NCBI GenBank assembly: GCA_040224245.1 | Contig: JBEGIR010000002.1 | Coordinates: 1 to 64,000, forward strand | Source of the DNA: Puniceicoccaceae bacterium | GTDB lineage: Bacteria > Verrucomicrobiota > Verrucomicrobiia > Opitutales > JAFGAQ01 | Reading direction: 5' to 3' | Length of the DNA stretch: 64,000 nt | Shown: positions 46,359 through 56,244 of the stretch, in pieces | How positions within the stretch are numbered: position 1 is the first letter of the stretch | Layout of the letters: every line of letters begins with the position of its first letter | Position numbers and translations under genes: made by a program | Notes under the pieces: model-generated | What the model was told of the DNA's origin: nothing | Seen by the model: the letters and a program-made list of their open reading frames with translations, nothing else | The model's database searches: none

Positions 46359-48746
46359 TTAGGAATCTGGTGAAAATTCAAACTCTATCCGCACACTGAA
46401 CGGATTCGTGAATGCCCCGCCCAACTCCATGAGCAACTGAGGATCCCGAGCAGTTGCGCTCATCCATAAGGTATCCCTCTCGATGCCCTCCACTTCCAAA
46501 TCTCCCATGGGAACCAGGTCTTCAAATGCATTCTCTTCGCTTGTTTCAAATATCAGCTGCTGTGTGCTGCGGTTCCAGATTTCAATGCGACGCAGACACA
46601 GTCGTCCCGAACGATCACTGGGATCCACACGAAGATGCGAAACCGGACAATCGGCATCCACCTGAAATTCCAATGAGGAGGTAGTGCCAGCATCATAGGA
46701 CTGAACGAGTGAACGTTCTTCAGAAAAGGCTTTCGAATCACTCCAAAAAACCTGAAAGCGATCCTGCAGCGTCGTTGCATCAACAGATGCGGAGGAGTCC
46801 AGTGGCGGCTTTTTCAGTCGCAGTGGTGGATTTTCTGATTCAACACCAGCGATAGATTCCTGCGCACTCAGGAAGCTCTGCTCAGATTCTTCATCCAGTC
46901 GCAGCCCTGCATCCATCCCACCGGAATGCTCCGATTCCCCAGGCATGGGGATCGATTCCAGACGGTCCACATCCAAATGTGAAGAATCCCAGGGAGAACT
47001 CTCTTCCGGTTCATTCCAATCACGCGATTCCACAGCATCCTCAAGCGACTGAATGCGGTTGTCTGTCCTTTCGGAATCGCCTGATTCCTGCAGTGTTTCT
47101 CCCTCAACGACCCAGGAATCAGCACTCGACTCATCCATCGCAATTGCATCACACGGCGTCACTGCCAAATCGGGTTCCGGAGTCTCCAAAAACTCTGGGC
47201 TTTCAGACTGCTGCATCGAGTGCTCTTCTGGCTTTGATGTGGTGATCGCCACTCGCGCTTTCAGCTGAGTCTCAAGCCATGCGAACTCGGGTGTGCGCTG
47301 CAGTTTGAACGAAGACTGGATACGCGCATGGTCGGATATCCATACTTTGAGCAATCGAACAGCATGTGTTTTCCACAGCCTCGAATAGCGTTCCATTCGC
47401 TCCAACATGCCCGCAGCATCATGTTGCGATTCATAGTTTACTTCCGCCACCTGACTGTAGTCCAGTCCCGTGAAGGGAAGCACATCCACGAGCTGATATC
47501 GCTCCATCAATGCCAACAATAAGGAGGTATCCGAATCCTCTGCTTTCAGGTAAAGGTCTTCCATCTGCAGCCGACGCAGGACATCTACCCTGAAGAGATT
47601 GCCCCAAAGTGAACAGGTATTGTGCAAGGCCATCATGCCCGGAATCGCAATGATCGGATAACTCGACAGACTGCCCTTCGCATAAGCTCCCACAGCAGCC
47701 AGCTCACCATGCAGCTGCATGCACGAAATGGCTTGCTCAACAAAACCGGACTCAGGACGGATCCCGTTCCGAATAATGATGAGGAAATCAGTATCCACCT
47801 TTGCCAACACTGCCCCCAGTGTCAGTGGATTTTCAGAACTCTCCCAATGTTCCCATGCCGATTTCAATCCTGCATTCGAGCTTGAATCTTCCAACTCGGC
47901 TTCACTGCGGTTGCCCAGTGAAATCCATCGGATTTCGACTCCCGAAACGGATGCCATCGATGCCCTGAAACCTTCGAGGTCGCGCGAATCAGAATCCCAC
48001 GCCAATACGCTGAGGCTCGCGGGCTTGAGCATGCGCTCATAGCACTTGGGCGGTTGAAGCTCAAACAACGCCCCAGGCTGCATTGGAGACTCATTTTCCC
48101 TTCCCTGTTCAAGGCGTTCGCGCAGTCGGGCAGCCGATCCTCCGGATTCTGACGCTGCGCATGTATCGACAAATTCACCCAATGCAGGTGCATCGATCAC
48201 AGTAACCTGTAAAGGACCAAAACCTTTTCTCAAATCCTCCGCAACCGACACACATGGGGTGCAACGCAGGTCTGCGTGTCGCAGGCAGTAAGCCTCCATT
48301 TCATGGAGCATCAGCGATTCCAGATCAACGATCTCCGCTTCATGCTGCGGCACGTCCATGGCATTGAGCACCAATTTACATTCGCTCACCAATCCCAATA
48401 AGCGCTTGATGCGTACCAGACTGAACGCCAGCCCCCCGAACAGAGGAATTTCAATTGCATCGAGCGATTCATTCTCCAGATACTGAAGCACCCTTTGCGC
48501 AAGTGCATCGGACCAGACCTGACCATGGCACAGATAGGCACACTGCACTTCTTGCTCGGGCATAGGCACTTGCACCACATCAATCCCAAGACTCGGTGCA
48601 ATGGTGCTTTCCCCCTGCATCACGATCGAAAATACTGTAATTTCATGCCCTTCTTCGAGCAACTGCTCCCACACCCATTGGAGATGGTGAAGGTAGGCCT
48701 GATCCAGGAATCGGGGTGAATCGGGAGCAACAAATGCAAGCTTCAT
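46359..48746 (-). CDS. Large glycosyltransferase-like protein with acidic linker
   Basis: A 795-residue cytoplasmic protein, last gene of the surface-glycan cluster. Residues 1-200 look like half of a GT4 Rossmann domain (MKLAFVAPDSPRFLDQAYLHHLQWVWEQLLEEGHEITVFS). Residues 235-450 resemble a GT2 fold with a weak core (DTDFLIIIRNGIRPESGF), and no clear DxD metal motif is seen. Residues 520-660 are a low-complexity acidic, Ser-rich linker. The last 130 residues (FQVFWSDSKAFSEERS to FEFSPDS) match the C-terminal module of the upstream gene. Catalytic activity is doubtful; it may be a degenerate or accessory member. Confidence 0.65.
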   Translation of the reverse strand: MKLAFVAPDSPRFLDQAYLHHLQWVWEQLLEEGHEITVFSIVMQGESTIAPSLGIDVVQVPMPEQEVQCAYLCHGQVWSDALAQRVLQYLENESLDAIEIPLFGGLAFSLVRIKRLLGLVSECKLVLNAMDVPQHEAEIVDLESLMLHEMEAYCLRHADLRCTPCVSVAEDLRKGFGPLQVTVIDAPALGEFVDTCAASESGGSAARLRERLEQGRENESPMQPGALFELQPPKCYERMLKPASLSVLAWDSDSRDLEGFRASMASVSGVEIRWISLGNRSEAELEDSSSNAGLKSAWEHWESSENPLTLGAVLAKVDTDFLIIIRNGIRPESGFVEQAISCMQLHGELAAVGAYAKGSLSSYPIIAIPGMMALHNTCSLWGNLFRVDVLRRLQMEDLYLKAEDSDTSLLLALMERYQLVDVLPFTGLDYSQVAEVNYESQHDAAGMLERMERYSRLWKTHAVRLLKVWISDHARIQSSFKLQRTPEFAWLETQLKARVAITTSKPEEHSMQQSESPEFLETPEPDLAVTPCDAIAMDESSADSWVVEGETLQESGDSERTDNRIQSLEDAVESRDWNEPEESSPWDSSHLDVDRLESIPMPGESEHSGGMDAGLRLDEESEQSFLSAQESIAGVESENPPLRLKKPPLDSSASVDATTLQDRFQVFWSDSKAFSEERSLVQSYDAGTTSSLEFQVDADCPVSHLRVDPSDRSGRLCLRRIEIWNRSTQQLIFETSEENAFEDLVPMGDLEVEGIERDTLWMSATARDPQLLMELGGAFTNPFSVRIEFEFSPDS

Positions 48747-48958
48747 AACGAGGGTGGCAAAGGGTTTCGGGCATCAATAACTCAAATAACCCATCATGAC
48801 GTTAACGCAACAGTATCAACCCTAGTGGAAATCCCATCCGCAACAACCCCTTTTTACAATTGCAGGTAATGTTGGAACTAATGTTCTTCGTTCACACGAA
48901 CACCCGAAGCGTTCGCGCGTAGATTTCAACCATCCTCAGCTTGAGTGGATTTCACGAG

Positions 48959-51319
48959 CTACACGATTTCAAATTCGAATCCAACCTGCAATTCTGCTCC
49001 CAACAGCAAGTTACTTTGCACGATAACCTGAGGATCCACCCCTGTTGATCGAATGCAAAGAGAACCAGCATCATCACCACTTTCGATCATTGCCGTTCCT
49101 GCAACATCCAGGCCTTCCCAACTTTTTTCTGAATCGAATTCAAGCAGCAAGCGCTCAGAAAGCAGATCTTTGATCCACACTCGATGAATCAGGATGCGCA
49201 TCTCGCTGACAGCAAAATCGAATCGAACCGTGTGCGTTTTGGGGTCGAACGGCAACGTACACTCGATTTGAACTCGTCCAAATTTTATGTAATGCATCTC
49301 TTTCGAACCCTTTTCAGAGAGACCGTCATCTCCGCCAAAATAAACACGGAATTCCTCTGTATTCGAAGATTCTTCGCGCATCTCAGCTTCCTTCCACAAT
49401 CGAACCAGCAACAGTGCGATCATCTCGCTGTGAGAAGCCCAACTTTTTCGATGTTTCAACATCATGTACTGAATCAAATTCGCACGAATCGGATTCGCCG
49501 TCGAAAATACCATGGATGCAAAATTTCGCCGGTAATAAAATAGTTCTTCTGGCAGGATATCACCCTCAACTCCAGCATCTTCAAGCGTTAACAAAAAATC
49601 CCAATCTTCGTATGAATTCATACACTCGTCGTAACCTTCCGTAATATTAAACAGCTCTCGACGATATAGATTTGTGCACTTTCCACTTGTATTCAGATAC
49701 GGCATCAGCTTGCTCACATATCCAATCGGATAGTAAGGAGTATCGAAGGCTCCAAAGTTTCTCGTGTAACAACTCACATAGCCCAGGTCCGGGCAACTCT
49801 CAAGAGCCGTAACCGCCTTATTCAAATATTCGGGATGAAGCAGATCATCCGAATCCAGCGGTAATACATATTTCCCTTTGCTCGCGCGAATGCCCGCATT
49901 CCGGGCAGCACTCAACCCCCTGTTGCATTGCTCGACCTTCACCACCCCTTCAAGAGAATCAAAGCAACGCTTTGCGGCAGGACTCGTTGATCCATCGTTG
50001 ACAACAACAATTTCCAATTCTGGATAGTTGCTCGAACGAACACTTTCGAGTGTTTCACTCAACGTAGTTGCTTGGTTGAAAAATGGAATGACCACAGAAA
50101 CAAGAGGCTTATCATTTTGATCTGAAAACGATCTCTCTTTCACTGCAGTGTAGTTTGCTTCCATTCGAAGGGCAGTAGTCGTTGGATGTGTAAGTTCTCG
50201 AGCACGAGCCACTGCTGCATTTGATATGCGCTGCAAACGCGATTCGTCTTCCAACAGCTCAAGCAAGAGTCCAGCAAGTGCACTTGCATTCTTTGGGTCA
50301 ATGACCATACCGCTGTGATCTGTCTCAATCATCTCCGACATTCCTCCAGAGCGTGACGCAAGCACAACACATCCTTTTGACATCGACTCAAGACATGCAT
50401 TTGCCCAATTCTCCCAACGAGATGGCAATACAATAATGCCTGTTTCCGATAACAAGCGATCAACCTGATCATAGGGAACTCCCCCTCGAAACTGAATTCG
50501 ATTCAACATCTTTTCGGGGATCGTGCTTTGCAGCACTTCTGTATAGGTTCGGTTAAAAAAATGCGCATTTCGTTCCACGCCAACCAGCTCAAACTGCAGA
50601 TCAGGACGCTTTTCCAGCACCTCCACAGCAGCTCTGACAAAAACGTCAACACCCTTTCGAACCTGAATCGAACCGAAAAAACGAATCGTTTTCAGATCCC
50701 GTTTCGCCATCGGAAGAGTCGGTTCCGAAAAATCGAGGTAGAGTGGATACGGACAAATAGAAATATCATTCCTCCCTACCCGATCCGAAAAATAGTCCGC
50801 CAATGACTGAGAGGGAGAGGTCACTTTATCTGCATTTCGAACGCAATAGTCCTCCATCTCCATATCACACACCACCCAAGCCGCAAACTCTCTGTCTTCA
50901 TTGATGGTTTCAAGCAAGGAGAGCGGTGTGTGACACTTCACGACCAGGTGTTGATCTGCAAACGTCCTCATCAACCGTTTACTGCGGATGCACACGAATC
51001 CCTCGCCACAATACTCAGGAAACTCTACCACATTAATCGTTTCGTTTCTGCAGAGTTCCTGAAGTGTGAAAAACACCCGATGGCTGTATTCGTGGTTCGC
51101 CGAAAAACAACCCCCTTGTTTTTCGGCGGGCATTGGAAGCGTCTCAACAACATGGAGATTTTCTGGAAGTTTGTGGTGATTGGAAGCATTCACACAATCC
51201 GTAAGGAGGAATACCTTGTGCCCCCTTTCCAGCATCGCTCGACAAGCATTTGCGACGTAGGTTCCAATTCCGCCACCCGTAATGGGTCCAAACTCACGGC
51301 TAACGTAGACAATATTCAT
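48959..51319 (-). CDS. Fused glycosyltransferase, GT4-GT2 plus C-terminal module
   Basis: A 786-residue protein combining two glycosyltransferases. Residues 1-395 are a GT4 (GT-B fold) enzyme with SREFGPITGGGIGTYVANA at the start and FGSIQVRKGVDVFVRA and a GIIVLPSRWENWANACLE sugar-nucleotide region. Residues 402-640 are a GT2 enzyme with LVSVVIPFFNQATTLSETLE and LPLDSDDLLHPEYL holding the DxDD metal site. The last 130 residues (from FRVYFGGDDGLSEKGS) are a beta-rich module also present in its neighbour. It probably adds two sugars in turn to a surface glycan. The gene is noticeably AT-rich. Confidence 0.82.
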   Translation of the reverse strand: MNIVYVSREFGPITGGGIGTYVANACRAMLERGHKVFLLTDCVNASNHHKLPENLHVVETLPMPAEKQGGCFSANHEYSHRVFFTLQELCRNETINVVEFPEYCGEGFVCIRSKRLMRTFADQHLVVKCHTPLSLLETINEDREFAAWVVCDMEMEDYCVRNADKVTSPSQSLADYFSDRVGRNDISICPYPLYLDFSEPTLPMAKRDLKTIRFFGSIQVRKGVDVFVRAAVEVLEKRPDLQFELVGVERNAHFFNRTYTEVLQSTIPEKMLNRIQFRGGVPYDQVDRLLSETGIIVLPSRWENWANACLESMSKGCVVLASRSGGMSEMIETDHSGMVIDPKNASALAGLLLELLEDESRLQRISNAAVARARELTHPTTTALRMEANYTAVKERSFSDQNDKPLVSVVIPFFNQATTLSETLESVRSSNYPELEIVVVNDGSTSPAAKRCFDSLEGVVKVEQCNRGLSAARNAGIRASKGKYVLPLDSDDLLHPEYLNKAVTALESCPDLGYVSCYTRNFGAFDTPYYPIGYVSKLMPYLNTSGKCTNLYRRELFNITEGYDECMNSYEDWDFLLTLEDAGVEGDILPEELFYYRRNFASMVFSTANPIRANLIQYMMLKHRKSWASHSEMIALLLVRLWKEAEMREESSNTEEFRVYFGGDDGLSEKGSKEMHYIKFGRVQIECTLPFDPKTHTVRFDFAVSEMRILIHRVWIKDLLSERLLLEFDSEKSWEGLDVAGTAMIESGDDAGSLCIRSTGVDPQVIVQSNLLLGAELQVGFEFEIV

Positions 51320-51354
51320 TTGTTCAAAATCATTGACAATCGCCGAGTTCCAGA

Positions 51355-53820
51355 TCAGCGATTTCCGTCATTTTGGGACAACCTCACGTTACGAATGTCG
51401 GGTTGTCCAGCGTAAAGGTCTAACATGAGATTCTCGCCCGTTTCCAGGTTCGAAATTGTCACCTGACCACTGAAGCGGTGTTCCAAAAACCGAATGGCTG
51501 TGCCATGAGGCAGACAAATATCGAGTGGGGTCGCACCGGTTCCTACGAGTGCAAATCCTCGTGGTGATCCTTCACTTTCTACCATTTTCCATCCTGAAGG
51601 TAACAATACCTCAAGGGACCGTGCCAAAAGACTGTTCATCTCATGTGTCAGAAGATCAAGAATCCAAACTTCATTTCCCTCTGATTCGGGATGTCGCGAT
51701 CCCATCAACTGCAATCGATATCGTTCTTCCTTGGTCTCCACGGTTTGCTTCGCAACTTCGATGTCGGATGCGTCTTCAATCGGTGAATCCACGACAACCG
51801 TGTTCCAATCGCGTGCTTCACACTCCTTCACCAAAGCACACTTGAATGAGGAATCCACACTCCATACGAGCGGAATGGAACGCGATTCGATCAGGTAACA
51901 CAAGAATCCCAACTTCTGGTCCAAATCTTCGAGAAAGCGGGACAACTCCCAGAATTGCTCATGCGCATGCAATCCATGGATTTCCAGTGAATCCGATTGC
52001 ATCCCGTTTCCTGTCTGCACCCAAATCAGTTCATGTCCACAGCGACGGTAAGGTTTCAGTATCTTTCGAATACGTTCTATCATCTCCGGTTTCCATTGCT
52101 CGATCAGCACAACCAACGGGGATACAGAACCGGGAGCATGCGAACTCCGCACCTGACGAGCGACCCATGTTGCCAAACTTTCCTCTGAACCCAACACATC
52201 CGGGCATTGAACGTAGTCGAACGAACGGTGTTGGAGTGACTGTTGTATCACCCCAGATTGTTCATCGTGCGAACGTACTCTACCTTGTTGTCGGCTCAGA
52301 CTCGAGCTACTGTGGACTCGATACCCGATGAGAAACTCTCGCGGCAGGTTCAGAAATCTAGCTCCAGCTAATGCACATTTGCACCAAAAATGCCAATCTT
52401 CGTAGATGTAAGCATCACCAAGACCAAAGTCCTCATACCCACCAACTTTCTCCCAAAGTTCCTTTCGAAACACTGAGGCAGACATGATTCCGTTATGGGA
52501 CAGAATCTCACGGTTCTCAAGAACAGGTTTGACTCCCATCAACTGGTTCGACGCCCCCAAACATCGCGCACCCGTTCCCGCAACATCCGCATTGTCCCAC
52601 AACAGACGAAAGAGGGTTTTTTCAAGGTAGTGCTCATCCAGCACGTCATCAGCATCCAGGCAACACACAAAGGGTGCATTGCTGCGCTCGATACCAAAAT
52701 TCCGATTACTGCCAACCAGGCTGCGCTCGGAACGGATGAAAACCTGCACACCTTCCTCAGACAGTTGTTCCAAAACCTCACGAGTATGCGCATCGTTCGA
52801 TCCTCCATCGACAACGATGAGTTCAACCCCCGAAAGCGTTTGGTTCAGAATAGATTCGACCGCATCGAGTAGATATTTACCGTAGTTGTAACATGGAATT
52901 ATGACGCTAATTAGCGGTACACGCTGCCTGTCGGATGCGGAAAGCGAGCTTCGTTTCCAGATTCCTGAGGCTCTCCAAAACCATGTGTTATGTGAAGAAG
53001 AACCGGCACCTCTGCCCACCCAAAATGGGTCAAGATCCAATCGAAATCCATTGCTGACTCCCTGCAACAATGCCCGCCGGCTTGCGAGAATCCGCTTTCC
53101 TTCGGGTAACTCAAGGCTGTTTGGATATTCGAGATGGACCACCGCTTCTCCAAAATAGCTCAGCATCGGATACACCTCTTTCAGTATTTCCAGGTGTCCC
53201 TCAAGCAGTCGTTGCAGATCCTTCGAATCGATTGCATCATCTTGACGATTGAGCAGATTCGCAATCCGGGCAGCTGAAAAAATGGATGCACTCAAGTCAA
53301 GCGGTTCTGCAACATCACCATGCGCTGTCGTCCAGCATGAGCGCACAATCCCATCTTTAGAATTTTGCTGTTTCCCTTGTTGGATTTCATCGAACGACAC
53401 AGTATTTGCTGCACCAAGTCCAAGGCCTAAATGGAATCCCAGAGTATCCCCCGAATACTCCTGCAGATGCCTCAGAACATGTCGAATCGACCAAGTCCGG
53501 GTGAAAACACACGCATCCGACAGCATCAAAACAAATTCTACATCTTGCAAATATTGCCAAAGATCACTCACCAAACAGTGAATGCGTTGCAACTTCGCAT
53601 TCGGAAAATCCTGCACGACACAAGCAAGCTGGTCATACTCACGGTTGCCTCTGACACGGTGCAGAATCATCAGGTCGCAACAATCTTTTGAAAAATCCTG
53701 TCCCAGCGAGCGCTGAAGACTTTGCAAACACAGATCAAGCTGCGCTGGCGTGTTTTCAGCGAAGAGGATAATCCTGAACCTGCATTTGGGCTTCAACAAA
53801 TCTGCTGGGAACATTTCCAT
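51355..53820 (-). CDS. Large GT2 glycosyltransferase
   Basis: An 821-residue protein. Residues 1-290 form a first GT-A-like region (FRIILFAENTPAQLDLCLQSL, VEFVLMLSDACVF) whose metal motif is weak. Residues 300-545 are a convincing GT2 domain: LISVIIPCYNYGKYLLDAVESILNQTL, CCLDADDVLDEHYLEKT, and AYIYEDWHFWCKCAL. The remainder (546-821) is unassigned, and ends with a short beta-rich segment (QVTISNLETGENLMLDLYAG). Start ATG at 53820. It lies between the fucosyltransferase and GT4-GT2 genes with short gaps. Confidence 0.78.
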   Translation of the reverse strand: MEMFPADLLKPKCRFRIILFAENTPAQLDLCLQSLQRSLGQDFSKDCCDLMILHRVRGNREYDQLACVVQDFPNAKLQRIHCLVSDLWQYLQDVEFVLMLSDACVFTRTWSIRHVLRHLQEYSGDTLGFHLGLGLGAANTVSFDEIQQGKQQNSKDGIVRSCWTTAHGDVAEPLDLSASIFSAARIANLLNRQDDAIDSKDLQRLLEGHLEILKEVYPMLSYFGEAVVHLEYPNSLELPEGKRILASRRALLQGVSNGFRLDLDPFWVGRGAGSSSHNTWFWRASGIWKRSSLSASDRQRVPLISVIIPCYNYGKYLLDAVESILNQTLSGVELIVVDGGSNDAHTREVLEQLSEEGVQVFIRSERSLVGSNRNFGIERSNAPFVCCLDADDVLDEHYLEKTLFRLLWDNADVAGTGARCLGASNQLMGVKPVLENREILSHNGIMSASVFRKELWEKVGGYEDFGLGDAYIYEDWHFWCKCALAGARFLNLPREFLIGYRVHSSSSLSRQQGRVRSHDEQSGVIQQSLQHRSFDYVQCPDVLGSEESLATWVARQVRSSHAPGSVSPLVVLIEQWKPEMIERIRKILKPYRRCGHELIWVQTGNGMQSDSLEIHGLHAHEQFWELSRFLEDLDQKLGFLCYLIESRSIPLVWSVDSSFKCALVKECEARDWNTVVVDSPIEDASDIEVAKQTVETKEERYRLQLMGSRHPESEGNEVWILDLLTHEMNSLLARSLEVLLPSGWKMVESEGSPRGFALVGTGATPLDICLPHGTAIRFLEHRFSGQVTISNLETGENLMLDLYAGQPDIRNVRLSQNDGNR

Positions 53821-53829
53821 CTAATACGA

Positions 53830-54657
53830 TCAGATCCGATGCCAAGTTGGTGGAATCAGGTCATCAAAACAATACGACTCATCCAAAAACCACCGTTTTG
53901 GCGCAACAACCCTGCAATCCCTTCGACCAAAGCTACTCAGCCAGACGGCCCACCACGCAAACGAACTGTTCGGAATGACGTAAGAATTAAACAAAGACAT
54001 ATAGTGAAGGTAATCCCTAAACTTTGGCCCTGCATGCTCATGCCCGATCACTTCGGTTGGATAGGGAAACCGCAGCTCTTCCCTACACCAGTCAACATCA
54101 TCCGAAAAAACGAATATCTTTGGATTTTTAACTGATTCAGCAAGGAATTCCACTCCCTGTTCCATGTAGTCTGACCCCAGAACACCATGAAAACGACGAG
54201 ACCGCTCGTTATTCACAAAATCACCACGACGCACATTCACACATATGGAACTCGGGTCTCGAAAGGTTCGAACCAGTTTTGGGTTCAATCGGGACAGATC
54301 TCGAACCGAAAATTGCTTCCAAATATGCTCTGCAATGGCAGCAAAATACTTTTCACTTTGCCAATATCCATCCAATAACACATTGCCGTGATTCGGCAAT
54401 ATCTCTGGATCGTAGGTAAACTTTTGTTCCGAAATCCAAGTGAGGTCCCGATGAATATTACCCTCATAGATCGGCCCCGTAATTCCGAAAATATCCAGCG
54501 AAAACTCCCGTCGCACATGCAGCTCATCGTGTTCCTTGCTTTCAAGAAAGCTAAGATCAAACTGTAACTCACTTTGGGTTCGATGCGCCAGAGCGCGTCC
54601 ACAGGCATATTGAAACATTTGGTTTCCCGTTCCACCCTTTAACTGAACAACGATCAT
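53830..54657 (-). CDS. Alpha-1,2-fucosyltransferase, GT11
   Basis: A 275-residue enzyme of family GT11. It begins MIVVQLKGGTGNQMFQYACGRALA, the family signature, and has ICVNVRRGDFVNN, the HxRRxD-like GDP-fucose motif, and VIPNSSFAWWAVWL near the end. It would transfer fucose from GDP-fucose in alpha-1,2 linkage to a surface glycan; some GT11 enzymes of similar sequence may use other 6-deoxy sugars. Its start is one base beyond the stop of the ABC ATPase gene, so the two are translationally linked. Confidence 0.88.
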   Translation of the reverse strand: MIVVQLKGGTGNQMFQYACGRALAHRTQSELQFDLSFLESKEHDELHVRREFSLDIFGITGPIYEGNIHRDLTWISEQKFTYDPEILPNHGNVLLDGYWQSEKYFAAIAEHIWKQFSVRDLSRLNPKLVRTFRDPSSICVNVRRGDFVNNERSRRFHGVLGSDYMEQGVEFLAESVKNPKIFVFSDDVDWCREELRFPYPTEVIGHEHAGPKFRDYLHYMSLFNSYVIPNSSFAWWAVWLSSFGRRDCRVVAPKRWFLDESYCFDDLIPPTWHRI

Positions 54658-54658
54658 C

Positions 54659-56140
54659 TCAGGCTGGGGTCAGGGGAGTTGCAGCAGAAACCGATATTGC
54701 ACCACCATCGAATGATACCATGTGGTGGCGCTGACTGAGGTCCGTTGATTTCACCTCAAAGGTCAGTGCTTCAGGAACTCCATAAACATGTACATGCTCG
54801 GTATATGTGCCATTCGAAAGCCCAAACAGCACTACATAGTCTCCATTTCTTAATTTTCTTAAATTGGTTTCAAAACGATACACATAATGATTTCCCTCAA
54901 GCATGGGTTCGAGTTTCCCATCCACAAAACAAGAATTGACTCCATAGATGAGATTTCCCTTCATGTCGTAAATATCACAACAGATGATGGGAGATTCCTG
55001 AGTCTTAAGCACTTCAACGAGCAAATAAATTTCAATCGATTCCCCTCCTCGAAAGAGAGTGTTGTTATCAGGGTGATCGGGACAGTACAGGGCTGCTTTA
55101 AGGAACACTGCATCACCATTTCCATCATGCACCATCTCCGAAAGATCAACCCAGTTCATTGAGTCAGGCAATTCCATAGAATCCGTGATCACAGGTGAAG
55201 GCGTAGATACAGCGGGAGGAGATTCGGCAACTCCGGCATTTGAACTTCCTGCTTCATCCACTTCCGACTCGTTCTTCAACAATCCGTTTCCCGAACTCTT
55301 TCGCACGAATTCACCATAATGCATAAAATTGGAGTATTCCACAGTGATAGTCCGCGGATCACCCCTTCGAATAATTTCACCATCGTGAATCCAAATCACT
55401 TCCTTGCAAAAGTTCACAATGCTGGACAAATCGTGCGATACAAAAAGCAACGTAGTATTCCGTTCCTCAATCAACTGCCTCATTCGCCGAATACACTTCA
55501 TCGTAAAGCGAATATCTCCCACTGCAAGTGCCTCATCGACAATCAGGATATCTGGATCCACTTCAGCCTGCACCGCAAATGCAAGCCGCACCCGCATTCC
55601 GCTCGAGTAAGTTTTGATCGGTTGATCGATGAATTCTCCGATGTTAGCAAATTCGCAAATGCGATCAAAACGCTCATCAATCTCAAGTCGGGAAAGTCCG
55701 AGAATCGCACCGTTTAGATACACATTTTCGCGACCTGTAAACTCATCGTTGAATCCTGCACCCAGTTCCAAGAGAGCCGCCAGTCTCCCTTTTGTCGACA
55801 CGTTTCCTTCTGACGGAGTCAATGTTCCCGCAATGAGCTGCAACAAGGTGCTTTTGCCCGAACCATTGCGACCAATAATCCCTATGCTGTCACCTCGATA
55901 TAACGTGAGATCTACGCCTTTAAGCGCACAAAAGTCATGATAATAGGTCGTCTTGTTAAAAATTCGTCCGATTGGCGCTGATATGCCTTTGCCTCCAACA
56001 AGGTCACTCCCACGCCCCAGGAATTTCCGTAATCCCTGCACCAATGGTGCCTTGAGGCGTGCTGAGGGGTCTTTCCAAATTCGATAGGATTTCCCTAATC
56101 CAGCGGCAGATACCACAATTTCTTTTTCTGATTCTGACAT
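54659..56140 (-). CDS. Polysaccharide export ABC ATPase, Wzt type
   Basis: A 493-residue ATPase for export of a lipid-linked glycan. The nucleotide-binding domain has Walker A GRNGSGKST, the signature YSSGMRVRLAFAV, and Walker B DILIVDEALAVGD, with the N-terminal HDFCALKGVDLTLYRGDSIG typical of Wzt/TagH. From about residue 270 follows a Ser/Pro-rich linker and a beta-sandwich carbohydrate-binding domain (GDAVFLKAALY to GGAISVSAAT), which in Wzt reads the glycan end. The membrane partner (Wzm) is not in the window; it may lie upstream beyond 64000. Confidence 0.9.
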   Translation of the reverse strand: MSESEKEIVVSAAGLGKSYRIWKDPSARLKAPLVQGLRKFLGRGSDLVGGKGISAPIGRIFNKTTYYHDFCALKGVDLTLYRGDSIGIIGRNGSGKSTLLQLIAGTLTPSEGNVSTKGRLAALLELGAGFNDEFTGRENVYLNGAILGLSRLEIDERFDRICEFANIGEFIDQPIKTYSSGMRVRLAFAVQAEVDPDILIVDEALAVGDIRFTMKCIRRMRQLIEERNTTLLFVSHDLSSIVNFCKEVIWIHDGEIIRRGDPRTITVEYSNFMHYGEFVRKSSGNGLLKNESEVDEAGSSNAGVAESPPAVSTPSPVITDSMELPDSMNWVDLSEMVHDGNGDAVFLKAALYCPDHPDNNTLFRGGESIEIYLLVEVLKTQESPIICCDIYDMKGNLIYGVNSCFVDGKLEPMLEGNHYVYRFETNLRKLRNGDYVVLFGLSNGTYTEHVHVYGVPEALTFEVKSTDLSQRHHMVSFDGGAISVSAATPLTPA

Positions 56141-56244
56141 TCCGTTACTTCGAAAAATTAGGCATCTTCTGCATTCTTTGAAAGAATCGCAACCAGCTCA
56201 TTCCTACTTGGATTCCTTTTGTCCGCAAGTCCATTCACCGATGA

